A model generated the notes under the pieces. The model was given only the letters and a program-made list of their open reading frames with translations. It made no database searches and was not told where the DNA came from. Shown here one piece after another: positions 1-9,007 of a stretch of 64,000 bases of DNA. Source of the DNA: Marinobacter persicus (GTDB lineage: Bacteria; Pseudomonadota; Gammaproteobacteria; Pseudomonadales; Oleiphilaceae); NCBI RefSeq assembly GCF_002934325.1, contig NZ_PTIV01000020.1, forward strand, positions 1-64,000, read 5' to 3'. Made by a program: the position numbers and the translations under genes. Position 1 is the stretch's first letter, and each line of letters starts with the position of its first letter.

Positions 1-637
1 ACCGTCAACCGCCGTGGCTGCCACCTTGGCAAATGGGCCGCCGAGTGCTGCTGTTAGCCGAATCACGGCGTTTTGACTACCGTCCCCGACTGCATGGAGA
101 GCATTCTCGTAACCACTAATCAGCCCCGTCCATGGCAGGCCCTGCAGGGATTTCGGTGTCAACCCGCCTCCGGCATGGTCCTCCGGTAATCCCCGCCACT
201 TCTAACGGGGTTCAAACTGACCGCACTTGTCGACAGATCTGTCCAGCGTTGTTGTTGGTCGAGGCCGAAGGTGTCGACAAAGACACCCCGTCGCCTAGCT
301 GCTGGAAGACATCGGTGACCAGCGCAAAACCGGGATACCGGCTCGATTACGCGGCCTGTATCCGCCATCAGTGCGTACATTGCCGCTGCTCTCATCGACG
401 AATTTCAGGGGGCCTGGCTGGCATTCGCGCTCTGGGGCAATGAGTTGCAGAAGGGCATCATCCACTGCCACCATTGGCGGTATTCCGCCTGGGATAGGTG
501 GACGTTGTGCAGATTATGTGGTAGTACCCGGCTTTGGATCGCCCATGTAGGCCAGTTGCACGTAGCGGATGAAGCGCGCCAGCTATGTATTGGCCTCAGT
601 GACCGACAGCCGCGACGATGGCTTACTTCCTCGAGGT
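1..637. other. Gene-poor left edge, probable degraded coding remnant
   Basis: No intact gene is recognised here. On the minus strand, downstream of the Sel1 gene, protein-like stretches appear in different frames and are broken by stops. Examples are one frame reading RFIRYVQLAYMGDPKPGTTT near 500-570, another reading NVHLSQAEYRQWWQWMM near 450-500, and an open stretch from about 201 to 1 containing LPWTGLISGYENALHAVGDG that runs off the edge. This pattern fits a decayed gene with frameshifts, perhaps a former toxin or immunity fragment at the end of the effector module. The plus-strand ORF over the same bases has no recognisable composition. The family is unknown and the interpretation is weak. 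Confidence 0.3.
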
Positions 638-1504
638 TTAGCGGTATGTGCCATCCGCTTGACGCTCCAGCCCATAATAGCTGGGCACATATGTATTATA
701 TTCTTCCTGCCAAGCACGAGACTGGCGAATAGCCTCGTCGATCTGCTTCTGGGTCATTTTTTTGGAAATGCGTTGTTTGCCTTCGACGCCAGCGGTACCA
801 CAAAGGTCATAATATTTATAAGCTTTGACGAGATCTATCTCAGTACCCACACCTTTTTCATAGCTTTCAGCCAATAGGGGTAAGCCAATGCTATTTCTTG
901 GTTCAAATCTATTGAAGACACCTTTTTTCAGCCACGAAAAAGACTTACTTTCATCCCGAGGAACTTTTTCACCCCTTTCGTACATATATGATAGTTGCCC
1001 AGCGGATTCTCTATCGCCAGCGTTACCTGCCCTGCTTAGCCAATAGATACCTTTTTCGACATCGTAAGAATAGAGCTGTTCCCATTCCTCACCCACATAG
1101 GCCAGCCCCAGCATGCGTTGCGCCAGAATAAAACCATCCTCAGCCGTTTCAGTTGCGAGCTCTCTCGCCTTGTCAATATTTCTTTCCACACAAACGCCGT
1201 GATAATACATGGTGGCCAGAGCATGACCGGCATCGGCGATATCAGCCTTCCAGGATTGTGTTAATAGCTCAACAGCTTTTTCACAACTCCTCTCAACATG
1301 GAACTCTTTGTCACCATTCAGATAAAGAAGCCCTAATAAATATTGCTTCTTACTGGCATTGGGGGGAGAAACATCCTTGACCTCTTTCTCCGACAGTTGA
1401 TCAAAAGCTTCCTCAATTGCCTTTCGCGTCGGGTCCTGAAACAGGACTTCAGCCTGTACGCTACTAGAAAGACACAACATCATCGTAAAAATCAAACGTT
1501 TCAT
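638..1504 (-). CDS. Secreted Sel1-repeat protein, candidate immunity protein
   Basis: This 288-residue protein begins with a Sec signal peptide (MKRLIFTMMLCLSSSVQA, predicted cleavage after about residue 18), so it should act in the periplasm. The rest is built of Sel1/TPR-like repeats, visible as AxxxLxxxYxxG-type units such as GHALATMYYHGVCVERN, AGQLSYMYERGEKVPRD and LPLLAESYEKGVGTEID. These helical repeats usually mediate protein-protein contacts. The start codon overlaps the stop of the upstream effector gene by 4 bases (ATGA), and a GGAG ribosome site lies in the end of that gene, so the two are translationally coupled. Position directly after a T6SS effector suggests an immunity role by inference only. 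The gene looks more AT-rich than the T6SS core, which fits an exchangeable effector-immunity pair. Confidence 0.75.
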   Translation of the reverse strand: MKRLIFTMMLCLSSSVQAEVLFQDPTRKAIEEAFDQLSEKEVKDVSPPNASKKQYLLGLLYLNGDKEFHVERSCEKAVELLTQSWKADIADAGHALATMYYHGVCVERNIDKARELATETAEDGFILAQRMLGLAYVGEEWEQLYSYDVEKGIYWLSRAGNAGDRESAGQLSYMYERGEKVPRDESKSFSWLKKGVFNRFEPRNSIGLPLLAESYEKGVGTEIDLVKAYKYYDLCGTAGVEGKQRISKKMTQKQIDEAIRQSRAWQEEYNTYVPSYYGLERQADGTYR

Positions 1505-4500
1505 TCGGGTGTCTCCGGTTCGCTTTCTGGATTTTCGAGTTGCATAGTCAATAGGTCACGACTGAACGAATTGGTGTCTGTAGATGTAAATCTGATCGTG
1601 AGGTCAACCAATTGGCTCAATGCGTTTTTCGAGTATATTTGCGACCACTCCGTCTCGTAGGCCTTGTCTTTCAGCGTAAATTCTGGACGGCGTTCGGATT
1701 CACTACCGGGGAGTGAGCTACTGCCATCCCCAAATATTAGCGTTTCACTGCTCCGGCTCTTTTGGTAGGTCCAGTCAAAAACTGCTCCCAGTCTTTTTTC
1801 ACGAGGTACACATTGAAGCACTAACTCCATGCAATCCAACTTCGGCACCCGAACCTTCAGGTTGATTCTGACCAAATCTGCGACACGCTCCTCCTCTTCT
1901 CTGCGAGCCTCCGAATCGAGACTGAACCCCAGCATTCCACCGCCACTTGAGGTGCTATCAAAATATTTCGTCGGGTCGGGTGCCGCCGGTTCCCACGACA
2001 GTTCTACCACCAACCCCTCAAACACCATCTCCAGCGAGCTTTGTTCCGAGGCTAGGTCCTCGAACGGCTGTACCTGACTTGAGTGGTGGCCAACCAGGCT
2101 GCGATCGATCCACATCTGCACCGATGGCGCAACCAGGGTGACCAGCCAGGCACCCAACAAGAGCGCCAGGATACCGAAGAAAAGTCCCACAGCGAGTCCG
2201 ACGACCACGCCTGCACCAATGACCAGAAGCGTGCTGATACCGCTGACCACTCCGAAACCACCCATGATCTTCTGGTTATCGGCGGTCAGGCTCTGGCCCA
2301 CCTGCCTGGCACGCGATGACTCGGTCAACTTACGCATTCCATCCCAGATCGACAGGGTTCCACTCGCCACGCCGAGCAGTCCGCCGCCCAGTTTCCAGGC
2401 GCTGGCGTTGACCAGTCGACCCAATGCCCCTTCGGCACCCGACCCCAGGCTGGCGGCACGAATCGTCTGATACCCTTGGGCAGCCCCCATACCCGCACTG
2501 AGTAGACTGACCGCTGAACTCAGCAATCGGTTCCAGTCGGCCCCGTGGTTCTCCTCGGCCAGCAACTCCTGGTCAACCGCCAACAGCAAATTCCAGGCGG
2601 TCAGTCCGAACGCCAGCAGCTTGCCGTAGCTACCACTGCCAGCGATCTTTCCGGCAATATCACGGGCACTCTTGGCGAGATCCGCCCATTGCTGCTGGGC
2701 TTGTTCGGCATCATAACTGTCGCCCGGGGCACTGTTCGCGACCAGGCGCTGGACCGTCTCCTGATCAAGCCCAAAACAGGGAATCGTAACGGTTACAACA
2801 ACCCCGTTTTCCCCCATGGGCGCGGAAAAATTGCCGCCGCTACTTCCAAACGAGGGCATGGCACGTTCGGTATCTGCCCCTTTGTTGTTCGTACTGTTCT
2901 GATAATGCTGGACGATCTGGCGCTGCCAATGGGCATATTGTGCCATCGTCAACGTAACCTCGATCAGTGTCGCCGGAGGCGCCTCACCTTTCTGCACATC
3001 GGGATCACTCATGAAGACCAGTTGTTCCAGGTGCATGAAGCGACGCAAGGTAGGCTTGGTATCGTTGGCGGAGCCGCTAACAAGGTCTTGGGTCACGAGT
3101 GTCGCAATGGCGTTACCGATCGTGCTGGCGAGTTGACCCTGGATGGGGCGCAGCCGGTTGATAAGATCATCGGAGGAAGGCTGTCGATAATCCAGCTTGA
3201 GCGTTGAGGCCTGGAGGGTTCCGAAGCGATCCCCCCAAGCAGCCAGCGTATCCGCCGATAGTTGGTTACCGGCGGGTACCGATGACATGGTGTCGCGCGC
3301 CCGGCTTATCAGTTCTGCATTGTTGGAAAACAGGGCAGCCAGAATGATCGAGCCTTCGGCCATCATAGTTTCGGCAATCGATTGCCAGAGGCTACCACTG
3401 GCCGGGGACAGAATACCGCCCCTTAACGTATTGGCGAGCATGCCACTCAGCCCCAACCCCATCCAGTAGTCCGTGTGACTGTAGCGGCCTATCAGGTCAG
3501 CCAGGTGGTGCTTCACCCACAACACGTAATCACTATCGTGTAGGGCTAGAAGGGCCTGGCAAACGCGGGTTTGCTTTTCGTGATGGTCCGTGAAGTCTTT
3601 CAGCGTTTTCGTGTCATAAAGCTCATCAAGTTGGGCGGCATGCTTCTCGGCCATACGCTCCGCCTCAGACTTGATGCTGTTGAGCAGAAGCTGTTTGCGT
3701 TGGATCTCGTTATCATAGAAGGGATCTTGTTGCGCCACTTCGGCCGCGCGTGCGACCATTACGTCACTGCTAGCTGCTCGGCGGGCAAGCGTCTTCTCTC
3801 GCTCCGCTTTTAATCGTTTCAGCTCTTCAATGTCGGCTTGAAGCTGCCGCTTCTGTAGTGCTCGCTCTTCGGCCCCGCGTTGTTGTTCGAGCAAGAATTC
3901 TTCTCGCTCAGCCTCGGCCTCTCTGACCGCCTGATTCAACTGATTTCGAGTGCGCTGAGCCTGCGCCCGTTCTCTCCGGGAGACATCGTCGCCGGAATGG
4001 CTCTTGTCTTCAAACGCATCTCGCTCGGCTCGGGCTTTATCAACAGCTTCGTCCAGCGATTTCTTCTGACTCGCGGTGTAGTTCTGTGCGAAGTTCTCCT
4101 TGAACGCGTCAATCGCCTGCTTGCACAGCAACTTGCGACGATTACCGTCGCTTTCGCACAGGAAATCCTCAACCTCGGCAAGCGCCTGGTGACGATAGGC
4201 GTTAAGCTCATCGATAATGCCGGCTTCATCTTTGACCGCAAGAATTAACCCTTTCCCCTGATAGCGACTGGCTGCATGGTCCAGCCGAAGGTCCATGGCT
4301 TCTTTCAGGTCTTCTCGGCTATACAGTTCGCGCCGGGGGCCGCTGGACCAGAACTGCGTTCCCTGATCGTCCGCGCCATCGCTGTATTCCGCCACTTTAT
4401 CGAGTTCGTCCGTTCCATAGGCGAACGGTTGGCTCTGGCCATTTACCCAGCCCTGGATATCGACTTTCTGCATATGGGCTTCGCGCCAGGCGGGGTCGCT

Positions 4501-5091
4501 ACCGATCCTGTGGATATGATCAATGGACCACGCATGCTCGGAATACGCATAGTAGAGCGTTCCGGAGTTGTCGGGGTCTGGTAGCGTCACCAGAGAGGCG
4601 TGCAGAGCGTCATTTGCCTTGTTCTTGCAAGCTTCGGGAAAGCGGATGTCATCCAGAGCTTCAGGACGCGCAACTGGGAACTTGTAAAACTTGCCGTCAC
4701 TGGTGATCGCGTAAGCGTACCAATACATGCCATGAGGGTTGTCCTGATCATAGAAGTAAAGGTAACCCTGGCGCAGCTGGCGCAGTATGTACTTGTTAAC
4801 CTGACTGTCGGTACTTTCTGCAATTTCATTCCTGATATCCGCAGGCACCTCACGAGCCACGCGGTTACCATTTTCATCAAGAGACTGGTCGAGCATGATA
4901 TCGGTGAACTCTCGAACACGGGCTTCATCAAGCTCTGGAATACCACTGTTCCGATCATTGCGCTGACACACGGCATAACGCACCGGCAATATGGGCAAGC
5001 CTTTGCGCTCGCAGAATTTGCAACGTTCACTCGACGCACCGGCTGTCTCTCCTGCAGCGGCATGAGCATTCATCCTTGATGCTGTTGCCAT
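1501..5091 (-). CDS. T6SS effector, VasX-like / BTH_I2691 family pore-forming toxin
   Basis: A 1,196-residue protein that resembles VasX-type effectors delivered on VgrG. The N-terminal region has the CKFCERKGLPILPVRYAV pattern (CxxC followed by an LPxLPVRY motif) typical of the VasX N-terminal domain, then a region rich in WxYAYAITSDGKFYKFPV-like strands. Residues about 330-500 are highly charged and predicted coiled coil. The last third contains several hydrophobic segments (LLAFGLTAWNLLLAVDQ, LLGVASGTLSIWDG and a long glycine-rich hairpin around IGAGVVVGLAVGLFFGILAL), as expected of a membrane-inserting toxin. ATG at 5091 is chosen over the upstream TTG at 5109 because it follows GAGGAG with a 10-base spacer and does not overlap the preceding gene. 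It lies directly downstream of the DUF4123 adaptor and vgrG. The cellular target is inferred, not shown. Confidence 0.85.
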   Translation of the reverse strand: MATASRMNAHAAAGETAGASSERCKFCERKGLPILPVRYAVCQRNDRNSGIPELDEARVREFTDIMLDQSLDENGNRVAREVPADIRNEIAESTDSQVNKYILRQLRQGYLYFYDQDNPHGMYWYAYAITSDGKFYKFPVARPEALDDIRFPEACKNKANDALHASLVTLPDPDNSGTLYYAYSEHAWSIDHIHRIGSDPAWREAHMQKVDIQGWVNGQSQPFAYGTDELDKVAEYSDGADDQGTQFWSSGPRRELYSREDLKEAMDLRLDHAASRYQGKGLILAVKDEAGIIDELNAYRHQALAEVEDFLCESDGNRRKLLCKQAIDAFKENFAQNYTASQKKSLDEAVDKARAERDAFEDKSHSGDDVSRRERAQAQRTRNQLNQAVREAEAEREEFLLEQQRGAEERALQKRQLQADIEELKRLKAEREKTLARRAASSDVMVARAAEVAQQDPFYDNEIQRKQLLLNSIKSEAERMAEKHAAQLDELYDTKTLKDFTDHHEKQTRVCQALLALHDSDYVLWVKHHLADLIGRYSHTDYWMGLGLSGMLANTLRGGILSPASGSLWQSIAETMMAEGSIILAALFSNNAELISRARDTMSSVPAGNQLSADTLAAWGDRFGTLQASTLKLDYRQPSSDDLINRLRPIQGQLASTIGNAIATLVTQDLVSGSANDTKPTLRRFMHLEQLVFMSDPDVQKGEAPPATLIEVTLTMAQYAHWQRQIVQHYQNSTNNKGADTERAMPSFGSSGGNFSAPMGENGVVVTVTIPCFGLDQETVQRLVANSAPGDSYDAEQAQQQWADLAKSARDIAGKIAGSGSYGKLLAFGLTAWNLLLAVDQELLAEENHGADWNRLLSSAVSLLSAGMGAAQGYQTIRAASLGSGAEGALGRLVNASAWKLGGGLLGVASGTLSIWDGMRKLTESSRARQVGQSLTADNQKIMGGFGVVSGISTLLVIGAGVVVGLAVGLFFGILALLLGAWLVTLVAPSVQMWIDRSLVGHHSSQVQPFEDLASEQSSLEMVFEGLVVELSWEPAAPDPTKYFDSTSSGGGMLGFSLDSEARREEEERVADLVRINLKVRVPKLDCMELVLQCVPREKRLGAVFDWTYQKSRSSETLIFGDGSSSLPGSESERRPEFTLKDKAYETEWSQIYSKNALSQLVDLTIRFTSTDTNSFSRDLLTMQLENPESEPETPE

Positions 5092-5092
5092 G

Positions 5093-5977
5093 CTAAGAAA
5101 TCTCCTCAACTGTTGAAATCACTTCCCATTCCTTGTCGGTAAGGCGATTGGTCAATCCGATATAGCTGGAGCTCCCCACTTGTCGCAGCAGATTCTGCAT
5201 AAGGGGGTGGCGATGAAAGTCAACGTGACTCATCAGGCCATGAAGCACGAAAGCAGTCATGTCCACCCGTTCGGTCAGCCCGTTTGCATAAGCAGCCACG
5301 AGCAGATTGTCGATCAAGCCATCTGTGGCAGGTGTCTGCTGATCTTCTTTCGGTAGGGCCCGATAGCGTTCAAAACAACGATTGATCTGTCCAATGCGGT
5401 GAATGGCCTGCCACTGTTCGGCGGTTAAGTGAAGGCTGCCCAAGTGACGCTGACCAGAACGGTGAGGGGCTATTTCACGAATCCGATTCTCCTTATCCAG
5501 ATAAACCCAGCGATCAACCGGGCCCAATAATGCTGACAACTGCCAGGGCTCCAGAATACGCGTCAATTGTTGAAGCACTCTCGGGTCATAGAAACGTAAC
5601 AGAGCGCGGTTGCCTCTCCGAGATTTCTGAGAAAGCTGTTTACTGAGATAAGTGGCCAGCGTACGGCACGAATATCGCGACATGAGCCAGCCGCAAAAAG
5701 GGACAGGCCCCAGCAGACTTGATGCTCGTGCGTTCCTTTCTCGCAATAACTCACGCTTCATCTCCTCAATTGATTCACTATCAAGACTCTGTAGATAGAG
5801 TTTTTGAGACGGCGTTTCGGCGAAGAATGGATTTCTGACCAATTCTGCTCTTTTCAGAGCCTGGCCACTCAGGCGACGTCCCGGCGTATGGGCTGGATCG
5901 ATCAGACGATACAACTGACCGGATTTTGCAAACGTCAGAGCGTCGTTAATGAACACAGTCTCATCAATACTCTTCAC
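5093..5977 (-). CDS. DUF4123 domain T6SS effector adaptor (Tap/TEC type)
   Basis: This 294-residue protein carries the DUF4123 domain of adaptors that load a cognate effector onto VgrG. Recognisable features are the central GPVPFCGWLMSR segment, the TYLSKQL region and the family hallmark GNRALLRFYDPRVLQQL followed by LSALLGPVDRWVYLD. Translation starts at a GTG (5975-5977) just after the vgrG stop, with GGAG about eight bases upstream inside vgrG. The effector gene follows one base after its stop. The order vgrG, DUF4123 and effector is the standard arrangement, so the VasX-like protein is the likely cargo. The C-terminal part (about 200-294) is poorly conserved in the family and may set cargo specificity. 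Confidence 0.88.
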   Translation of the reverse strand: MKSIDETVFINDALTFAKSGQLYRLIDPAHTPGRRLSGQALKRAELVRNPFFAETPSQKLYLQSLDSESIEEMKRELLRERNARASSLLGPVPFCGWLMSRYSCRTLATYLSKQLSQKSRRGNRALLRFYDPRVLQQLTRILEPWQLSALLGPVDRWVYLDKENRIREIAPHRSGQRHLGSLHLTAEQWQAIHRIGQINRCFERYRALPKEDQQTPATDGLIDNLLVAAYANGLTERVDMTAFVLHGLMSHVDFHRHPLMQNLLRQVGSSSYIGLTNRLTDKEWEVISTVEEIS

Positions 5978-5979
5978 GG

Positions 5980-8610
5980 TCAGTTCTCCACGGCACCATC
6001 GCCGCCGCTGGCTGCCGATTGGCCCTGATTTGGACAGAGTGTGTTTTCCCCCTCCGGCAGCTCCGGCATAGGCACATCGACGCTCGCCGGCCCAGCAAAC
6101 GCATGCTGGGCGCCTTTTACGTCGATGGTGCCCGGGCCATGTACCTGGACATCACCGCCTTCGATGCGGATGTAACCGCCACCGCTGGCCAGCAGGATGC
6201 CGTTGGCAGCGTTGATTTCCACGCGGCCTTCGGTGGAGGTGATCTTGAGGTCTTTCTGGGCGGTCAACTCCATAGCATCGCCTTGCGCTTGCACCTCTAC
6301 CTTGCCTTTTGCCGCAAACAACTTGATGCCCGCCTTCTGCACGAACAGCGACAGGGCTTCGGAGATGGACCCCACCAGGCTCTTGCCAGTAGCAACGTTC
6401 ACGTCTTCGCCCGTGGCCACGCTCAGGGATTTGCCTTGGGCCAGGTGGGTGGATTCTGGCGTGCTCATTGTGATGCCGGCGGGCGAGGCCAGGTGCAGCC
6501 AGGGCGCTTTCATTCGGGCCGCTTCGCCTCTGCCACCACTGTCACTGGCGCCGGCGGCGTTGCTTTGGTCGCTGTCGGTGAGCTGTTCGCTGGTGCCGTA
6601 GGTGTCGTCGGCGTCTTCACCGGCCTGTTTGAGGTAGGCGCTGGCTTGCAGGCCGTCGGCGTTGTGGTCCTGGGCGCTCTGGCTGAGGGTATCGGTCAGT
6701 TGCCAGGCGCTCTGGATCTGTTGTCTCGCCGGGGTGAGGTCGAGCTGGTCGCCGCTGGCGCCGATCTGGCCCCAACTGGTCAGGTACAGACCTTCGTTGG
6801 CCCGGATGGCGCCGTAGGCGTCGGTGCGCAGTTCGAACCCGGTGCCTCGGAAACTGCCCCGGTGGTTGCCATTCTGATGGATCAGGTAGCCCAGGTTGAG
6901 CTGGCTCTTTTCGTTTTCGGAGTTCAGGCGCACCCGTTCCTGGTCGGTGGCGTCGTCAAAGACCAGTTCGTTGTACTTGCTGCCCCGGTAGGTTTTGCTC
7001 TTGAAGCCGGAGAGCAGGCCGTGGCTGTGCCAGTTGGGTTGCTGTTCGCCGTTGTACACGCGTCCGGTGATCAGGGGGCGGTCGGCGTCGCCTTCGAGGA
7101 AGTCGACAATGACTTCCTGGCCGATGCGGGGCACGAACACGCCGCCCCAGCCGGGGCCGGCGTTGGGCTGGGCCACCCGCAGCCAGACGCCGGCCTGTTC
7201 GTTGTGCTGACCCTGGCGGTCCCAGTGGAACTGGACGCGGACCCGGTTGAGGGCATCGGTGTGGATTTCTTCGCCGTCGGGGCCAACGACGGTGGCGGTC
7301 TGGGGGCCGCCAATGACCGGGCGTTTATGGCGTAAGGGTGAACGGTAAGGCTGGGTGCGGCGCTGGGCTTCCAGCTCCACCAGGAAGTAGCCGGTGCCTG
7401 TGTGCTGGTAGTCGTTGGCCGCTTCGTTCTGGCTGTCTTCCAGGCCCTGGGCGCGCTTGGCGGCGTCGATCTGGGGCTTCAGGCTGCCGGGTAAGCTGTT
7501 GAGGTGAGCCGAGACCGGCAGGGCGTTTTCCGCGTGGACGATGACGCCGAGCACCAGGAACTGGCGTTCGGCTTCGCCGCCGGTGTCGTGCCGGGGGTGC
7601 TGGCTGAGTTCGAACCAGCGCCCGGCTTCCAGTTGCCGCACACCGCCGGCACCCCGGAAGCGTTTGGCCTGGGATTCATGGGCTTCCAGGCGATTGGCGG
7701 TCAGGCGCTCGCCCCGGTCGTGGCCGTGGTAATAGTATTCCCCGGCGTAGTCGTAGACTTCGGCGTCCGGCAGGTTGCCCTGGTCACTGAGGGTGCTCAG
7801 GCCGGTGCGTTTGGTCAGCGACGGCTGTTTGTAATCGAAGGTGCCGACACTGACGCGGGTGGGCTGCTGCTGGCGAACCCCGCCCCACTGGGTGAGGGCG
7901 TCTTCCTGCTCGGTGGCGGCCTGGCGATGGAAGCGGATAAGCCGGGGCTGAACGGGTTGGGTGGTGTCTGCGTCGTCGGTGATCACCAGGCGGTGGCCGT
8001 CGAAGCGGTTCGCCTCCTGACCTTCGTCATCCTCACCACTGCCATTACCGGAATGCTCGAAGTAGTACCACAGGCCTTCTTCTTCCATCAAACGGCTGAC
8101 GAACTGGAAGTCGCTTTCCCGGTACTGCACGCAGTAACTGCGGGCGGGGTACTCCCGGCGCAGGTCGAAATGGTAACCACCCCGGGCCAGTTCGTGGCCC
8201 TCAAAGACCTGACCAAGGATGTCCACCACCGAGCGGTTCTGGAAGATGCGGCTGTTGCGCCTAAGCTTGAGCATCTCCAGCCAGGGCACCAGGGTGAGCT
8301 GGTAGTAGGTCACGCCGCCGTCTTCGCCCAGCAGGGCGGCTTCGGAGACCAGACCGTGCAGGTGGCGGTGACTGCCGTCGGCCTGCAACACCGACAGGCG
8401 GGCCGGCTGGGCCATCAGGGTTTTGAGTTCGATATCGCCCTGCTGCGAAAAGCAATCGAGCGTATAGCGAAACGGTTCGCTGATCCGTTGTTCGCCCACC
8501 AGGCGGTGAGGCATCAGCGGCGCGCTGACCGACAGGCTCAGCAGGCGCTGGGACTGGGACAGCGGGGTGTTGAATGTATTGATTAGATTGTCGAGCATGG
8601 TCTCAGCCAT
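5980..8610 (-). CDS. vgrG: T6SS spike protein VgrG (TssI)
   Basis: An 876-residue VgrG, the trimeric spike at the tip of the Hcp tube. Residues about 10-380 form the gp27-like hub (SAPLMPHRLVGEQRISEPFR, YCVQYRESDFQFVSRLMEEE and GLWYYFEH are characteristic). The gp5-like OB fold follows with RVRVQFHWDRQG and the hallmark WLRVAQPNAGPGWGG and FVPRIGQEVIVDFLEGD, then the needle. The C-terminal extension is a DUF2345 region (LHLASPAGITMSTPE, LKITSTEGRVEINAANG). No enzymatic domain follows it, so this is a structural spike rather than an evolved VgrG. It starts at ATG 8610 after an AAGGGA site and heads a four-gene leftward effector module; the PAAR gene is transcribed divergently 127 bases away. 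Confidence 0.97.
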   Translation of the reverse strand: MAETMLDNLINTFNTPLSQSQRLLSLSVSAPLMPHRLVGEQRISEPFRYTLDCFSQQGDIELKTLMAQPARLSVLQADGSHRHLHGLVSEAALLGEDGGVTYYQLTLVPWLEMLKLRRNSRIFQNRSVVDILGQVFEGHELARGGYHFDLRREYPARSYCVQYRESDFQFVSRLMEEEGLWYYFEHSGNGSGEDDEGQEANRFDGHRLVITDDADTTQPVQPRLIRFHRQAATEQEDALTQWGGVRQQQPTRVSVGTFDYKQPSLTKRTGLSTLSDQGNLPDAEVYDYAGEYYYHGHDRGERLTANRLEAHESQAKRFRGAGGVRQLEAGRWFELSQHPRHDTGGEAERQFLVLGVIVHAENALPVSAHLNSLPGSLKPQIDAAKRAQGLEDSQNEAANDYQHTGTGYFLVELEAQRRTQPYRSPLRHKRPVIGGPQTATVVGPDGEEIHTDALNRVRVQFHWDRQGQHNEQAGVWLRVAQPNAGPGWGGVFVPRIGQEVIVDFLEGDADRPLITGRVYNGEQQPNWHSHGLLSGFKSKTYRGSKYNELVFDDATDQERVRLNSENEKSQLNLGYLIHQNGNHRGSFRGTGFELRTDAYGAIRANEGLYLTSWGQIGASGDQLDLTPARQQIQSAWQLTDTLSQSAQDHNADGLQASAYLKQAGEDADDTYGTSEQLTDSDQSNAAGASDSGGRGEAARMKAPWLHLASPAGITMSTPESTHLAQGKSLSVATGEDVNVATGKSLVGSISEALSLFVQKAGIKLFAAKGKVEVQAQGDAMELTAQKDLKITSTEGRVEINAANGILLASGGGYIRIEGGDVQVHGPGTIDVKGAQHAFAGPASVDVPMPELPEGENTLCPNQGQSAASGGDGAVEN

Positions 8611-8737
8611 CTTAAAATTCCCTTTTTAATCCCGACGGACGCTTGCCCCCATTACGGGTTGATTGCTAGATTAAAATCTCTCAAAGGCCCCAGTGACGGG
8701 GCTTATCCTCTCAAACTTGTCAGGAAGACCCATTAAG
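8611..8737. promoter_or_regulatory. Divergent intergenic region between vgrG and PAAR gene
   Basis: This 127-base gap separates two genes transcribed away from each other, so promoters for the vgrG effector module and for the PAAR gene should both lie here. It is locally AT-richer than the flanking genes (for example around 8660-8680). I cannot assign convincing -35 and -10 boxes and see no sigma-54 type TGGCAC/TTGC pair. Confidence 0.4.
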
Positions 8738-9007
8738 ATGAAAGGAATCGTCGTACTCGGTGATGCTACAAACCACGGCGGCAAAGTGATCTCCGCCCAA
8801 AGCAACTACCTGATTGATGGCAAGCCCGCCGCCTGTGTAGGCGACAAGGTTACCTGCCCCCAAAACGGGCATGGCGGAACAACAGTGATCGTTGAAGGCC
8901 ACCCCACCATGAAAATCAACGGCAAACCGGTTGCCCTCCATGGCCACAAAACCGCCTGCGGCGCGAGCCTGATTTCTTCCCACAACGGTGACAGCGGTCA
9001 CGAGTGA
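8738..9007 (+). CDS. PAAR domain T6SS spike-tip protein
   Basis: An 89-residue single-domain PAAR protein that forms the sharp cone on VgrG. It begins MKGIVVLGDATNHGGKV and contains the repeated proline/glycine turns and the conserved GDKVTCPQNGHGG and HPTMKINGKPVALHGHKTAC segments, whose cysteine and histidines bind the tip zinc. ATG at 8738 is preferred over an in-frame upstream start at 8693 because the AGGAAGA site lies about ten bases before it and homologues begin at this residue. There is no C-terminal toxin extension. It is transcribed opposite to vgrG, and its stop overlaps the stop of the convergent ketosynthase-like gene by ten bases. Confidence 0.93.
   Translation: MKGIVVLGDATNHGGKVISAQSNYLIDGKPAACVGDKVTCPQNGHGGTTVIVEGHPTMKINGKPVALHGHKTACGASLISSHNGDSGHE

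Noticed and set aside
6019-7335. 438-codon plus-strand ORF antisense to vgrG
   Set aside because: Shadow of the well-supported vgrG gene; alanine/glycine/valine-rich mirrored composition.
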